Shown here: piece by piece, positions 1 through 13,300 of the stretch
How the letters are laid out: each line of letters opens with the position of its first letter
Position numbering within the stretch: the stretch's first letter is position 1
Source of the DNA: Strigamia acuminata
Lineage: Eukaryota; Arthropoda; Chilopoda; Geophilomorpha; Linotaeniidae
DNA length: 64,000 nucleotides
Reading direction: 5' to 3'
Assembly (NCBI GenBank): GCA_949358305.1
Contig: OX442323.1
Location: 7,192,001 to 7,256,000 of the forward strand
Made by a program: the position numbers and the translations under genes
The notes under the pieces: model-generated
Database searches by the model: none
Told to the model about the DNA's origin: nothing
The model's input: the letters and a program-made list of their open reading frames with translations, nothing else

Positions 1-53
1 ACAAGACCTAAACTTGATGTTAACGCAGCTGCCATTTTCTTTTTTCTTTGCAG

Positions 54-3000
54 TGACATGCTGGTCATGATCCTCAGTGCCATGTACTGCAAACTCCTTG
101 TAGTGATGGGAATCGCATTTCCCTTGGCCCAAGTCATCTCGCCATTAATCCAGTCGCCCTTCCAGAAGGTAAGGCCTCTCCCCATTGCCTAATCCTTGAG
201 CCCTCACTGTGCAGCTTAAACACGAGTGTTCAACTCGTGTCTCCTGGTAGAACTTGCTAAATGGAACTTTTGTCTCAAGATGTACAGCTTTTTGGTGAAT
301 GTACTGGTGTAAGTAGCTTTGTTTCTTTACAAGCTTCACGCCTCGACTAACCATCCCTTTTCTCAAATCCCAAATTACTTCTCATTCTCATTCTATGTGC
401 AAAAAAAAAATCAAAAAAAAAATCGCTTTTTGCTTTCCTTTTAATCTCTCGTCCAATCCATCATCACCCGATGTATCATACCACCCACTAATATCCAAAA
501 ATTCTTTATATATACAGTTCGGCAGATTTTCCTCGCCTGGGCCAAATGCCCCCAACCGACAGGCAAGCGAAATGCATATTTTCTTTCTTTTGTATATATT
601 ATATATAAAAAAAAAAAATTTTAAGTTTTTTAAATTTTTTAAATTTCACATTTTTGCAGCACATCTTTAAAGTAATAAAATAAAAAAAAATCATAAAAAA
701 AAAATGTGCCTTTTTAAAAAAAAATAAAAAATTTATTGAAAATGACGTGCTGCACTGCCTGACTCGACTATTTTCATATTGCAGGGTTTTCACCTTTTCC
801 TCTACGTCGTCAGCATTTTATTCCTCGTGTACGCGTACCTCTTCCTGATGAAAGGTCGACAACCGTCCATCATTAAAGCTCTCAGTCGACTGTGCGGATG
901 TCGCTCGCAACCCGAAATCCCGAAAATCATACTAACCAAATCAGAACTGAAATTACACGCTCAATCGCGGCTCCAACTCGCGCAAAACTGCGGCAGTTTT
1001 TACCTCAGAGTCGGCGCAGTAGGTAAATAAAAAATAAAATTAAAATTAAAAAAAATTTAAAAAATATATTTAAAAAAAAAAAAATTTTTTATATTTTTTT
1101 TTCAGCTTTCAGTATCGGAAGTATGATCTACACGGGTCTAGAAATCGTCCAATTCTTCGAAATCGACCCGGAATCGGATTGCTACTCCATCTTAGACCTA
1201 ATCAACCCCTTGTCGCACATGGCCTTCACCTTCATCCAACTCTACTTCATTTTCCTCAACTCGAAAATGTGCATCTACAAATACCAGAAGGTGGCCCGAT
1301 TCGGCTTGATGCACCTGGTCGCGACCAACCTATGCGTGTGGCTTCTCGCGGTCATCCAAGAATCCAAACACGAAATCCTCGCCTTCTACGAGAACCCGGA
1401 CGCCCACCAACACGTGAGCACGTCGCTGCCGACCTTCCAGCTCAAATCCCAATACACGACGCACCACAACGTGCAACAAGACTTCAACGTGTCCGAAGCG
1501 CGATTGCCGAGATCTCCGTCGGCCATTCCGCCGGAGATTCTGCGAGTTATCGGCAAAACGTCCTCCTGTCATCGCTACAACATCATCGGCGAACTGGTCC
1601 AACGAGCGAGTCCCTTCCTCTTCCCCTGCACCATCGAGTACAGCCTCATCTGCGCGGCCATTTGCTACATCATGTGGAAACACATCGGCAAACCCGTTAG
1701 AAGGCAATCGGATCCACCGAGCATGGGCCGCAGACACCATCATTACCGCGTCGATTGCTCCAACGCCATCAAAGGTGATTGTTTTACCGCTAGTCTTTCC
1801 CAATCTCGCGCAAATTGCCTATGGTTTGATTAATCGTTAATGTCGTTAAAATCACTATTACAGAAAGGTGAATACTCAAAAATGAAACACTTTAAAAGTA
1901 GACTTGCTAGTGATTGGCACGCCGCATTTAAATTTTGTTTGTTACGTCGTTTAATCTAAAAAGCATTACTCTCGATTTACCACAATGGTCATAACTGTCA
2001 GTTCAAATATGGCGCCACCCTCTGGATTATCGTCAAATAGAAAGTGCGCATAGAGATAGATGTTTTTAGGCGATAACGGCCTTACCATACAGTCGAAACT
2101 CTTTATAACGAATTGCGAGGAACGATAATTCGTTATATCGCGATTCGTTATAAAGACTTTTGACTGTACAACGTACGACAATGTACTTTTTCAATGCACT
2201 TAAACCTGCATAATTCCTTGTGGTGTCAATACAATATAATTTCCATATATTTATGAACCATATGGTGATTGCGCCTCACATATCGTGTTTATTCGAGCGA
2301 ACGAATATGGCCCCAAATACGGATACATAAATCCGCCACCGGGTTCGCCCAAATTCCAGTATTTACCGTGCCAATTTTTTCTGACATTTTTTGTTTGTTA
2401 TGCAATTGGGACATTCCACAACACGAAGCAGCAGTTTATTTCTAGCCAATTTCTGCGCTTGCCAATAACCACTCATCAATCCGCAGAACCCCCTGCTGAT
2501 ATCACCCATTGTATAACAACGGCGCGCAAACACAAACTGCATTCCATCAACAAATAAATGATGTTACTTATGGCTCATCCAATCCCTAACCGCAATTTCC
2601 AATTTATTAACCTCGCAGGTCTTTTCGTCGGCATCCTGGTGCTCGTGCTGGCCATAATCACCGTCATCATCTTCTTCGTGCTCGTCCACCGGCCGGACTT
2701 CCACGACTTGGCCATGATGGAGTCCAACGTGAGCGAATTGATCCTCTTCATGCTCACATCGATCGCGCCTCTACTGGCCATGTACCGCATCCGCCACTTC
2801 CGCTACAGCCGCCACAGGAACGTGGAACTGGACAATATTCTGCTCATACTGGCCCAGACCGGTGTTTATTTATTCAGCATTTTCAGCATCATCAGCGGCT
2901 ACTTTAAGCACACGCCCAACACGACTTTTGTGCTGTTGAGCGCGTTTGCGCGTCTGGTTCAGGCCACGGTGCAGACGGTCTTCATCCTGGACGCGTCGCA

Positions 3001-3289
3001 GAGGAATGCGAGCACCGCCGAGCATGCGCAGAAGAAGCCCGGGCGAGAAATCATCACTTTCCTACTCGTGTGCAACTTGGCAATGTGGATCATCAACACG
3101 TTGAAAACGGGACGCACAGAGTCCAGTCCCGTGCAGCTCGAGTTCTACGGCTTCTGGGGGTGGACAATCGTGGCCAGGGTCAGCACTCCTTTGGCCATTT
3201 TCTTCAGGTTTCATTCCACCGTGTGTCTGTGTGAAATTTGGAAGAAACTCTACAAGCAGAAGAACGAAATGCTCACCGTTCAAGTGTAA
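54..3289 (+). CDS. Otopetrin-like proton channel, gene A (5' partial)
   Basis: Multi-pass membrane protein of the otopetrin family, whose characterised members are proton-selective channels. Coding exons by splice motif and phase: 54-168, 785-1022, 1106-1774, 2619-3289 (stop TAA), giving 563 residues plus a missing N-terminus. The first exon starts with one base of a split codon, so an upstream exon lies left of the window. Family-type segments seen: hydrophobic helix with AMYCKLLVVMGIAFP; CGSFYLRVGAV; GSMIYTGLEIVQFF; ARFGLMHLVATNLCVWLLAV; PFLFPCTIEYSLICAAICY; then the C-terminal half from KGLFVGILVLVLAI to STPLAIFFRFHSTVCLCEIWKKLYK. A soluble His/Gln-rich loop lies at about 1390-1550. Compared with gene B it lacks the intron after the NSK motif (merged exon 1106-1774). 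AATAAA overlaps the stop region and recurs near 3594. Family call is firm; physiological role is unknown. Confidence 0.9.
2090..2166. mobile_element. 77-bp pogo/Tc1-like MITE
   Basis: Begins CAGTCGAAACTCTTTATAAC and ends with the imperfect inverse (TCGTTATAAAGACTTTTGACTG), flanked by TA on both sides (2088-2089 and 2167-2168). The interior is made of repeated TTCGTTATA words. A related 190-bp element lies at 19516-19705. Terminal CAGT with Tc1/pogo-type ends and TA target sites is typical of non-autonomous pogo/Tigger-like elements. It sits in the last intron of otopetrin A. Confidence 0.7.
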
Positions 3290-4792
3290 TAAATTAAATA
3301 GTAATAATTATAATAAACTTTAAGGGTTTTTTTTCAATTTTTTTTTTTTTGTCGAAACGATCAAAAATATCGAAATATACAAATTCTATATGAATATATA
3401 TTTTTTCTAGCGTTTGGTTATACATAATCCCCTTTGTACTTAACCCCTGTTGTGATTTATATATACAGAGATGGTTTTAAAAAAATGTATTTTTTTTTTC
3501 TTTTTTCAAGTTCTGATGTAATTAATTAGTTGTATACGAATTACGAAATATTTATTTTGTTCTCCGCCAGAGTTTGTACATATTTGTCGAATTAATAAAA
3601 CTAGAAACATTCAGTTTATTTTATTTTATATTTTTCTTCGTCGCCATCTGTTGCCATTTAATTAAAAAAATTTAATTCAAATTTAATTCAAATATTTGTC
3701 ACTAGAGGCGCCGAATCAACAACAACTACGCATGCGCCGTGTAAACTGAAAACCGCACGACAAGGCACGTGACAAACACATGGAAAAGTTTGCTCGCACG
3801 TTATCACTTAATGGATTCGCTGTGCACATAAATTTCACTCGAAAAACGAGCCATTGATCGCCGATAGCAGCAGCAAAGTGGCAGAATCAATTGCACGACA
3901 TTGTAAGTGTCAAATCTGTTCATTGTTTCCACCGCAATCCGATTGGAGTAAAGAAAAACACCCAAAAATGCGACATTTATAGAAAAAAAACATTTCTTCT
4001 CTCATTTCCTTCGACATCCGATAGATTAAATGTCCTTAATCTGGTTTCGTTTGGTTTTTATCAGCGGCCCAAATCTTTTTTGGGACCATTATTTGTCTCT
4101 CAACTCTGACAAAATTATTGCAGTTGCCAACAGCAACCATCTATTTTAGTGCGTGGACTTAGAAGAAAATTATAAATAAATGGCAAACTTAAATTGACCC
4201 CCGACTTTTAAAACAAATAAGAAATAAATAAATCCAATTCCAATGCGAAACTCGCTTTGTAACCTTGAAAAATCCGAATCCAATTAAAATCGACCCTTCA
4301 ACTCAAATCGTTACGAAATAAAAAAATTATAAATTAAAAATAAAAATTCAATAACTCGGATTAAATTTATTTTATTGATTGATTCAAGCCGATGGTCCCA
4401 TAAAATTATAAACCATATCTCAGTATCCATAGAAACACTGAAAAATAACAGGTGTTTCAAATTGCACGTCCTAACAAGAAAAATCTAGGTGAAAAACAAC
4501 CAAAAAACCCCGCACACGAAAAATATCGCATTAAATGTGACTTATAACCGCATTAAATTCATCCCTCGACCTCACGTGCCTCACGTGCACAAAATGCAAA
4601 AATAAAATAAAATTTTTTTTTTATTAAATTCCCACATATAATAAAAAAAAATAGATAAAATGCAATAAAAATTAATCTCGAGTTAAGACCAATTAATCGT
4701 AGCCATTGTTCTCTAGAAAAGAATCATCAAACTGACGTCAACCCTGCGCCCTCAACACGCAGCGTGAGGAGAGAGAAGAGAGAGCGCGCGAG
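3290..4792. other. Intergenic region between otopetrins A and B
   Basis: AT-rich spacer. The left part (3290-3610) is the likely 3' UTR of gene A with several AATAAA hexamers. At 3700-3902 base composition is more balanced and a strong donor (ATT|GTAAGTG, cut after 3902) follows; this could be a 5' UTR exon of gene B, but no promoter element is clear. CACGTG-containing words occur near 3766 and 4572. No coding exon is supported. Confidence 0.4.
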
Positions 4793-7700
4793 ATGCACGA
4801 CAAGACAGAGAAAGAAGAGGTCGCGCGCCCGACGCGTTTTTGCTCAGTGTGCACGACAGATTGCACGGGACAGTGCAACACGCTTGCGGAGGAGGATATG
4901 GGCGACACGAAACTCAACTTCCAGCCCGAGGATGAACGTTTTTACCTCACGTTGGTCGACGGGGAGAAAGTGAGGATGAGGAAGCGGAAAAAAGAGTAAG
5001 AAAAGTTCGTTTTTATGCGTTTTAAGCCATAAATTTATCAATTTGTTATTGAACTTTATTTTTCTCGATAAACGCGATGAAATTTGATAATTTTTTTTTT
5101 TTTAATTTAAAAAAAAAAAATTTGTTTTTAATTGATTAGAAGTCGTCTGATTTTCGTGGTCCTCAGTGCCATCTACTGCAAACTGATAGTCGTGATGGGA
5201 GTCGCATTCCCACTCACCTTAGTCATCTCTCCCAATGTGCCAAACAATGTTTACACGGTAAGATAAGCCGATAAATACTCACAACGTGTCGGATTTCTTT
5301 AAAAAAAAATTTTATTTCGTGGTTTCCGGACGTGGAAAACCGTGCAGGAAATTCCAACCAAATTCCGCGTATCAAAATTAAAAATAAACTCAAATCCCCG
5401 GTACACACAAGAGGCGCGAGATTTCAGAATACAGTAGAGCCTTGATTATCCCAACTAATTGGGAGACGTGGGTTTTCATAAAACCGAATTGTTCGGATAA
5501 TCGAACGTTAAAATATAGTTAGAAAGCATTAAAACCGACCAAAAATGCATAAAAATCGTCAAAAATCATTAAAAACCGGTCAAAAACATTAAAAACCGGT
5601 CAAAAAACATTAAAAACCGACCAAAAATGGATGAAAATCGTCAAAAAACATTAAAAACCTATCAAAAATATGTGAAAATCTTAAAAGAAAACATTAAAAG
5701 TCGATAAAAATCGCTTACTGTCGTTCGGATAAGTGGATAATTCGTATAACCGGTGTTCCGATAATCGGGGTTCTACCGTAATTAATTAAATAAATAAACA
5801 TAATTCTCTCGTCAATGATTGCAGGCTTTCTACCTCTATCTCTACGTCGTGAGCATCACGTTCCTCGCGTACGCCTTTACCGTCCATTCCAAACTGTCCG
5901 CGAGGAATTTCAGACGATGGTTCCGCCGACTTCCCATCTTCCCCCGTCCGACCCCGGACCGCCTAAACAGCCGCTGCAGCAGCGTCAGTTCGGACAACAA
6001 CAACGACGGTCAGCAAGACGATGACGACGGAACGGTCAGACTAGGCGTTGCGGTCGATCCGCGGAATTGCGGCAGTTTCTATTTAAGAGTGGGCGCAGTC
6101 GGTGAGTTTATAAAAAAAAATATATAAAAAATTTAAATGACTTTGACGAATGTTTTATTTTGTTGTTTCCTTCTGTCTGTTTTCGCTGCGCAAAGAAAAA
6201 ATCTATTTTTACGTTTCGCCGAGCAATTACGACTTGCTTTATTCCATTTATTTTCAGCGTTTGGGATCGGCAGCATGATCTACTCGGGTTTGGAGTTCAT
6301 TCAATATTTGGAATTGGAATTGCGCTGCGTGGACATCATCCAAGCACTCGAACCGAGCATGCACTTGATCTTCACCTTCAGCCAACTCTACTTCGTCTTT
6401 ATTAATTCGAAAGTAAGTCGTCGTCCACATTGTACGCGCGTCTCATAAATCTGTTGGCGAATGCACTGCTACAATTACTCCGGTAATCCTCACCAGATGC
6501 TGCTGATGATACAAGCAGAAATCTGGGATTTGCACATGTCTGATGTGTCACACTCACGCGAGGAGACAATGCAGAGAAGCAGCTCTTAAGTTTCAGGTGA
6601 AAATCAAGGGGCGGCAAATTCCAAATAGAATATTCATGAGGGTTTTTGAGTAGGATAATTTTTTTTAAAAAAAATTAAAAATGTAAATGAATTGCTTTGG
6701 GGTCACATAGTCGAGGGTGAAAACATTATCTGGTTCAAGGACGGTTCATCAGGTGTGAATATGAGTATTTTATATTATGTCTCTAGATGGCGCAAAAATG
6801 TACAACCCAAAACACTGAATTCCTTCCGTAGTCATTTACCATGTTTACATGTACTCACGTTATCTAAAAAGCTGAAAAGACAACTTAATAGGAAAACTAA
6901 ATTTCAGTTGTACGAGGTAGATTTTGGGTGTTTTGCGCATTGCAAACTACATGTACAGTACAGTACACATCTGTGAATTCGTAAACGTGCTGTACTGACC
7001 GTAATATTTTGTGCCCCTTATCAAAAATGGCACCAATCAATTGTAAACAAAAATGATATATTCGTTTGTTTTACAACAAATTGTAATGCTTCTTGCTTTT
7101 GGGAAAGTTAGACGAGCTAAATTTGATTTGTTTAGGGGCTGAAATAGATCGAAAACCATTTTGTTGTTCCAGATAATTAAAATTCGTTATGGGTAATTCA
7201 CATAAGACATCATGTTTACCAGAAAACTAACGTCATGTAAACGCACACGGTTAACCCGATAAATAAAATTCGAATTTTCACTTATTTGGAAAACTGTACA
7301 CAAATAGTTACACAAATAGTAAAATTATTAATTATTAATTAAGGGTATCAACTGTTATTCCTCAAAAGCTATTTTTCATATTTTAAAAGAAATAAATACA
7401 AATACTTTTCAATTAACGTAAAACACCGTTAATGAAAGTTCCGCTTACCGTTTTGCCACCTTTTTGCAGCAGTTGCCATATTAAAATCAGTGTCAAAACT
7501 TGTGTTCAACCAAACAAAACGTGATTGCACCTGCGCAGATGCACACAATAAAAAAAAAGTGACCGACCATATCTAGCAACGTGTAGTATCCAGCCACGGC
7601 TATGTAGAGGTTAAGTACCGCGGCACCTAGCCACCGGTTTTAATATCTGTAATGTGTTTACACACTTGCCCCTAATCTCCAGACATAAAGCCGCAAAGAC

Positions 7701-10344
7701 TCAATTTTGGCTCCCGCCCAAAATTCGAACACCAGAAGACTTTTCTCTTATCTTGTAATACCTTGTCAGATCACAACTGATGCGAAAACAGTAAAAATTT
7801 CAATAGAAAGATAAATCCCGCTTAAAACCAAAGACAAAGTCATTGGCATAAACCCAGTTTAATGCGCAAAAACTACCAATAGAAAATTAATTTCTTTCTC
7901 TCTAATTCTTTTATTTCCCAGATGACTTTCCAACGCCACGAGATAATCGCCAGATTCGGCCTAATGCACATGGTGGCCACGAACCTCTGCGTCTGGCTAC
8001 TGGCCGTCGTGCAGGAATCGCAGCACGAAATCCACCATTACTCCGAGCACATGAAAGATCTCCTCAAGCAAAGGCTCATGGAAATGGGTCGGCTGAGCAA
8101 TACGTCGAACAGCGATTACGACGATCGTTTTGCCGATCTCGGTGCGGATGATGTGCACGAACGCACGCGTCGTGCGGCAGTGCTGGACACGCAAGACTCT
8201 TGTCGCAAAACGGATGTGTTCTCCCAGCTCGTGCAAGACATCAGTCCTTTCTTGTTCCCATGCACCATCGAGTACAGTCTCATTTGCGCCGCCATTTGCT
8301 ACGTCTTGTGGAAACAAGTTGGCAAGAAAAGAATGAGAAATCCATCCGACAGCTTCTTAGACGTGCCAATCAGATCCCACCAATACAGCGTGGATTGTTC
8401 GCACGCGATCAAAGGCAAACCATCTTTTATTTAGAAATTTAATTAATTTCCATCCGTGTGGATCGATACCGAAGCAAATTCATGCAATTTCTTGTATTCC
8501 TTTCAAGCTCCTATACAGGCGTTCTTGCTCTTATCTATCGGGATGCTTCTATTCAGGCCTGTGCGATTATTTTTCCAAGCAAATGTGAATAAGATATGGC
8601 AATCGTATTCATTTGGCAGCGATATATCGCATCGAAAAGCGATATACGGTCCAACTTCGTTATAACGAATTTTTTTTATAACTTATCGTATTACCTCACA
8701 TAAAGCGGCATGCCGTTGGGCATGGGTTTAGCAGGTTTTTAAAATTTTGTCCAAAAAGTGTATACTGGCATGCCGATATAAAACGAAACATGCCGGTATA
8801 AGTAAAAAACTTTTTTTTCTTGTTTTTTTTTAAAGAGCCCAGATGAATAATTATATTGAATTTTGGGTCTGAAATTTAAGTTTTATTGATATTCTGAAGA
8901 TTACTACTAAAATTTGGGAAATGTTATACAAATTTCCTACATTTTTGACATCTAAAAATGATTTTTTTGGTTGTTTTGGCTAAATTCTTTTAAAAAAAAT
9001 TCGAGCTTTCGTTATAACGAAGCGATTTCTCCGGTCCCTAAGTCGGTGAATTTTGGGTACATTAAAGCGTCTTTAAGTTTAAAGCGCCCTGTGCGTTTGC
9101 ATTGCTAGATCATGCCTTAAGCCGGCCCTGATTCTATTGTTTAGTGCGACCATTACAAAATGGACTTCATGCAGGGAGGATATTAAATACGTCTGATTTA
9201 TGTTAATTACGACAATGGCGGGGCCCCAGTGCACATACTTGGTGTGCCTATTGACCAATCATCCTTTAGTTCTATTCCTAGCTTTAGTATATTGGACAAA
9301 GGTGAAGGATTAAAGCGCTTGTTTTCAGAGACGAAAGTTGTTACATTTAATCGTTAGAGCCAAAATATGCCAAACTCAAATTCGCCACACTTTCAATAGG
9401 CCATTAGAAAATTATGACATAATGGAGTTAGCCTCCGCCCACAATAAGTAAACTACAAATTAACAATGTTATAATGTTATTCTGCAATGGTTTTTCTCAT
9501 AGAGGGTGGCAACCATTGTTATGATCACATGATCGTATCACCTGACCTCATTTTTCCAAAGATCTATTGGACCTAAGATCTGATAACACACTTCCTAGCG
9601 TATTTTAATTGTCATTTAAATGTTTTTAATGCAGTTCGACACATTGAGGATGTTTCTAAATGTTTTCTGTTTGACGTTTCAGGACTTTTCACCGGGATCT
9701 TCGTGCTTGTGCTGGCCATCATCAGCGTCATCCTCTTCTTCGTGCTCATCAACCACGACGATTACAAAAATCTAGCAGTCCAGGAGGCTTTCATTTCTGA
9801 AATGATTCTATCAATGCTGACGGCAGTATCGGTGATAGTGGCCATGCTAAAGATCAGGCACTTCCGCTACACCCATCACAGGAACGTCGAACTGGACAAC
9901 ATTTTACTGATAGTCGGTCAAATCGGCATATACCTCTTCAGCATTTTCAGCATAATCAGTGGCCACCTCTCGCACATGGATCTTCTCAACAACTTTGTCA
10001 TATTGTCTTCATTGAGTCGCTTGATTCAAGCCACTCTGCAGACAATCTTCATCTTGGACGCATCTCAGCGTGTCGCCAGCTCGGCAGCAGACGCAAACCG
10101 GAAACCAGGTCGAGAGATGGTCACGTTCTTGCTAGTGTGCAATTTCGCCATGTGGATCATCACGACGCTAGAAACGGGTCGCCACGACTCCAACAGCACC
10201 CAGCTGCGATTCTTCGGCTTCTGGGGTTGGACAATAATTGCCCGCATAAGCACTCCGCTGGCCATCTTTTACCGGTTTCACTCGACCGTATGTCTGTGCG
10301 AAATCTGGAAAAAGCTGTACAAGCCGAAAGGCGACCAATTGTGA
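4793..10344 (+). CDS. Otopetrin-like proton channel, gene B
   Basis: Otopetrin family membrane protein. Coding exons: 4793 or 4898-4995, 5140-5257, 5825-6101, 6258-6412, 7922-8414, 9683-10344 (TGA). Two in-frame starts are possible: ATG 4793 (634 residues) or ATG 4898, which has G at -3 and +4 and gives 600 residues; the second has the better context. Phases match throughout. Key segments: VVLSAIYCKLIVVMGVAFP, CGSFYLRVGAV, GSMIYSGLEFIQYLE, ARFGLMHMVATNLCVWLLAV, PFLFPCTIEYSLICAAICY, and the C-terminal half ending STPLAIFYRFHSTVCLCEIW. The last intron needs a GC donor (AAAG|GCAAAC at 8414), since the homologous site in gene A is AAAG|GTGATT. Close relative of gene A, differing by an extra intron after NSK. 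A Asp/Asn-rich acidic loop lies at 5985-6040. Confidence 0.9.
5432..5778. mobile_element. Pogo-like MITE with internal tandem repeats
   Basis: Inverted ends CAGTAGAGCCTTGATTATCC (left) and, on the other strand, CGGTAGAACCCCGATTATCG (right), with TA on each side (5430-5431, 5779-5780). The interior (about 5530-5710) is a degenerate array of units resembling CATTAAAAACCGGTCAAAAA. It lies in intron 2 of otopetrin B. The same combination of a GATTATCC end and CATTAAAAACC repeats occurs in the Hip gene near 45170-45560, so this is a family. Confidence 0.7.
8630..9030. repeat. Remnants of TA-type MITEs in otopetrin B last intron
   Basis: Contains ACTTCGTTATAACGAA and its approximate inverse near 9005, enclosing a second end type (GTATTACCTCACATAAAGCG, about 8689-8708) like the termini of the element at 39787-40189. 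It looks like one MITE inserted in another and then decayed. Exact borders cannot be drawn by eye. Confidence 0.4.
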
Positions 10345-13300
10345 TAATAACCCCGAAAACGAAGTACTTAAATCGGAGAGATTTGTCTGGTTAATTCCGA
10401 TAACGAACGAGGCTTTAGCCCTTCGAATCGACTGATAGCGATACCACTAACCCGAGATATAAATTCATCCAGTGCACCATGATTTTTGTCGATGAAATTG
10501 AAAGTACAAATACGATTTGCCAAAAAGACTTTGTGCGCGCTAAAAAAGAAACGTTATTTTCGAATTTAATCTATTCTGTTATACACTAAAAAATTCTACG
10601 GTTTGTTCATATATTTTTATATCCAAGATTTTCTTGTATTATATATTGATTCAGGATTTGTACATATATTGAATAGAAGATATAAATATTGTATATACAT
10701 GATTAATCATGATAGCTTTTTTTCCTTTGTCATACATATTCAATTAATTTGCCACCACGCGAGAGGACCTCACAAATTGATTGACAATCCATAAAAAGTA
10801 GTAGCTCATTAATATTCATTTCCGCCCTTATGCCCCACGCCAATTTTCCAACTTCCCTGTATTAAGAAGGGGCAAGCAATGAATGGGCGGGACACTTGTA
10901 GATTCAGTAAAAAACTTGTTATGTTTAGACCACTTCTAGCGTTGCCTAGCAACGTTTCTTAGCTGCAACCGAAGTCACGCAACCTCCCATTGACCATTTT
11001 CGCCATTTTTAAATTTAAAAAAATATATAAAATATATTAAAACAAATCATTAGACACCAAACAAACAAAATCACCAAAACCTTAATTCACAAACCCCCCG
11101 AATAAAACCAAAATTTCCCAATTACAAACCGATAAACCATTACCCAATAATCAGCACCTTTCACCCCTCAACAACAAACTCACAACAAAAGACGTTCCAC
11201 TCATTACAACATCCAGCCCTCGCCCCAACAAAAAAGAAAGTAGAAAAAAAAATCCCCTCTTTCACTATCCCCTCTTCCACACTCCACTCACCCCCAGCGC
11301 CTCAGCCAATGAACTTAACCGGCTGCTTCGACTCCCATCTTCCCTCCCGCCAACTCGCTCCCAACACAACTACACCACCTAGATGTATCCGCGAGAGCGG
11401 CTGTTCCACTCGCCGTCCTCGCCCCGCACCACCGTCTATTGTTGAACTCACGCACGGAGCGTTCGCAGGATTTTCCACGCACCTTCACCGACCACCTGGA
11501 CTCGACGCCCCGAACAAGCCGGGCCGACCACGGGGCAGGAGGCCGTCCAATTTAACCCCCAGTCAAAAAAAACGCAACCTAAGGTACGTCCAAACCCCTT
11601 TAGCCACCACCATCTTTGCCTTCCCCCACTCCACGTCTTCCCCGCACCCAACCGACCCCCGAACCCCCCAAAAATTAACCCCAACACGCTCCCAAACCCC
11701 CAAAAACACCCCAAAACCCCCCATGTTTAATCCCCACACCGGCACATCAACGCGGTTTTGTTTATCGCCAGTTCCCTAGCAACCCCGCGTCAAATTACAC
11801 CACAACAAAACCTAGGAGGGGATTCAGCCCCCCCATTAAAAAAAATATCAACCCGAAAAATGAGGCGAAATTTGGGCCTTTTTCAATCCTCCATCGCGAG
11901 TGTGGGTGGAGATGTGGAGGCTGCACCCGCGTCTTTAGCATCCCGAGGCCGATCGATCGGCAGCGCAAGCACAGAAGAGGGGGGCGAGGGCATTGAGCTA
12001 CCGGTCACGTGTCCCTTTACTCTTCTACAAACATCTGCAATGGTCGTATTTACGCGAGAATTTGCATGCGGATTAATCGAACATCAACAAAACGTTGCAT
12101 TTGGTCCGCACATGTTAAAGAAAATCCGGAAAGGGGAATTTGGGGGGAAATGGGGGGGGGGGGGGCAAAAAAAAAAACTCCAAAAAAAATAAAATGATGT
12201 GTTGTTGCATTTATGTCGCGGTTTCCTGTTAGGGGCGCGCGAGAATTTTTATTTCGTTTATTTTTTTTATTTTTTTCATTACGTTTATCGTAATTCGGGA
12301 TCAAAACGCGGGAAATTCGTGAGTAGATTTTCGCTCGCATTAATATAAAGGACGTCAACCTCACCTCGGTCGGCTACACAGGGTTCAAGACAGACGCTGG
12401 CGGCTGGGTCTCCCATTGGTCGTTGCCTGGACCTTGTCAATTACCACCAGCCAGCGCGACTTCCATTTTTATTTTTATTTTTATTTTTTTATTTCTATTT
12501 TTTTTGTTTGTTTACACCCGTGTTTCCACCTCCGCACGTAACCATGGCGACGGCGCAAACAAGATTTTTCCTCTTTTAATTCCATTTTTTCTCTCTATTT
12601 TCCATCGGGCACAAACCGATTGATCACATGACCAGGTACACAAACCCTCGCTACAACGACAAAATGGCCGGCGTTATTACTCGATTTTTATCGTCAAAAT
12701 CTCCACCTGCCGAGTAAAAACGCCAAAAAATCAAAAATGGCGTCACATGTTAAAAATCCTTTTTTTAAAAATTAAAAAATTCTTTTTTAATTTTTTTGGT
12801 CTCTCAAAATTGTCAAAAAACGAAATAACTTCTCTCGATTCTCCATTTTGACAATATGAGTCTTTTTTTTAAATTATTATTTAGGTTTAGCGTCAAAACG
12901 CTTCAACTACACGGACGAATTCACACTTAACAATAATTTCTCACTTAAATCAAGATCGCGCAATTTTCCCCTTTATTTTATTCTCCGCCTTTCTCCCACC
13001 CCGGGAGCCTGGACTTGTCCCGATCAATTCCCGCGCACTCAAAATGCCGTCGCCTCCGTCCGCCATCTCTGATCTTCCATCCTCATCCAGACTGCAGACG
13101 GAGGATGAAATAAAAGCTGATTGCGTCGTCAAATCTTTAATCAAACGCCATTTTAAACACTTTGTAGCCATTTTACCGTCAAAATGCAACCATTTCCTCC
13201 CCGGTTTGACCTTGAGAGGTCATTCGAAACAATCTACCCACTCATCTTGAGGCGGGGATCATGTGATTAATTGCGCACAATTCATCGATCCCGAGATAAA

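Noticed and set aside
6692-6976. 94-residue + strand frame in otopetrin B intron
   Set aside because: Not flanked by convincing splice sites in phase with neighbours and no homology seen.
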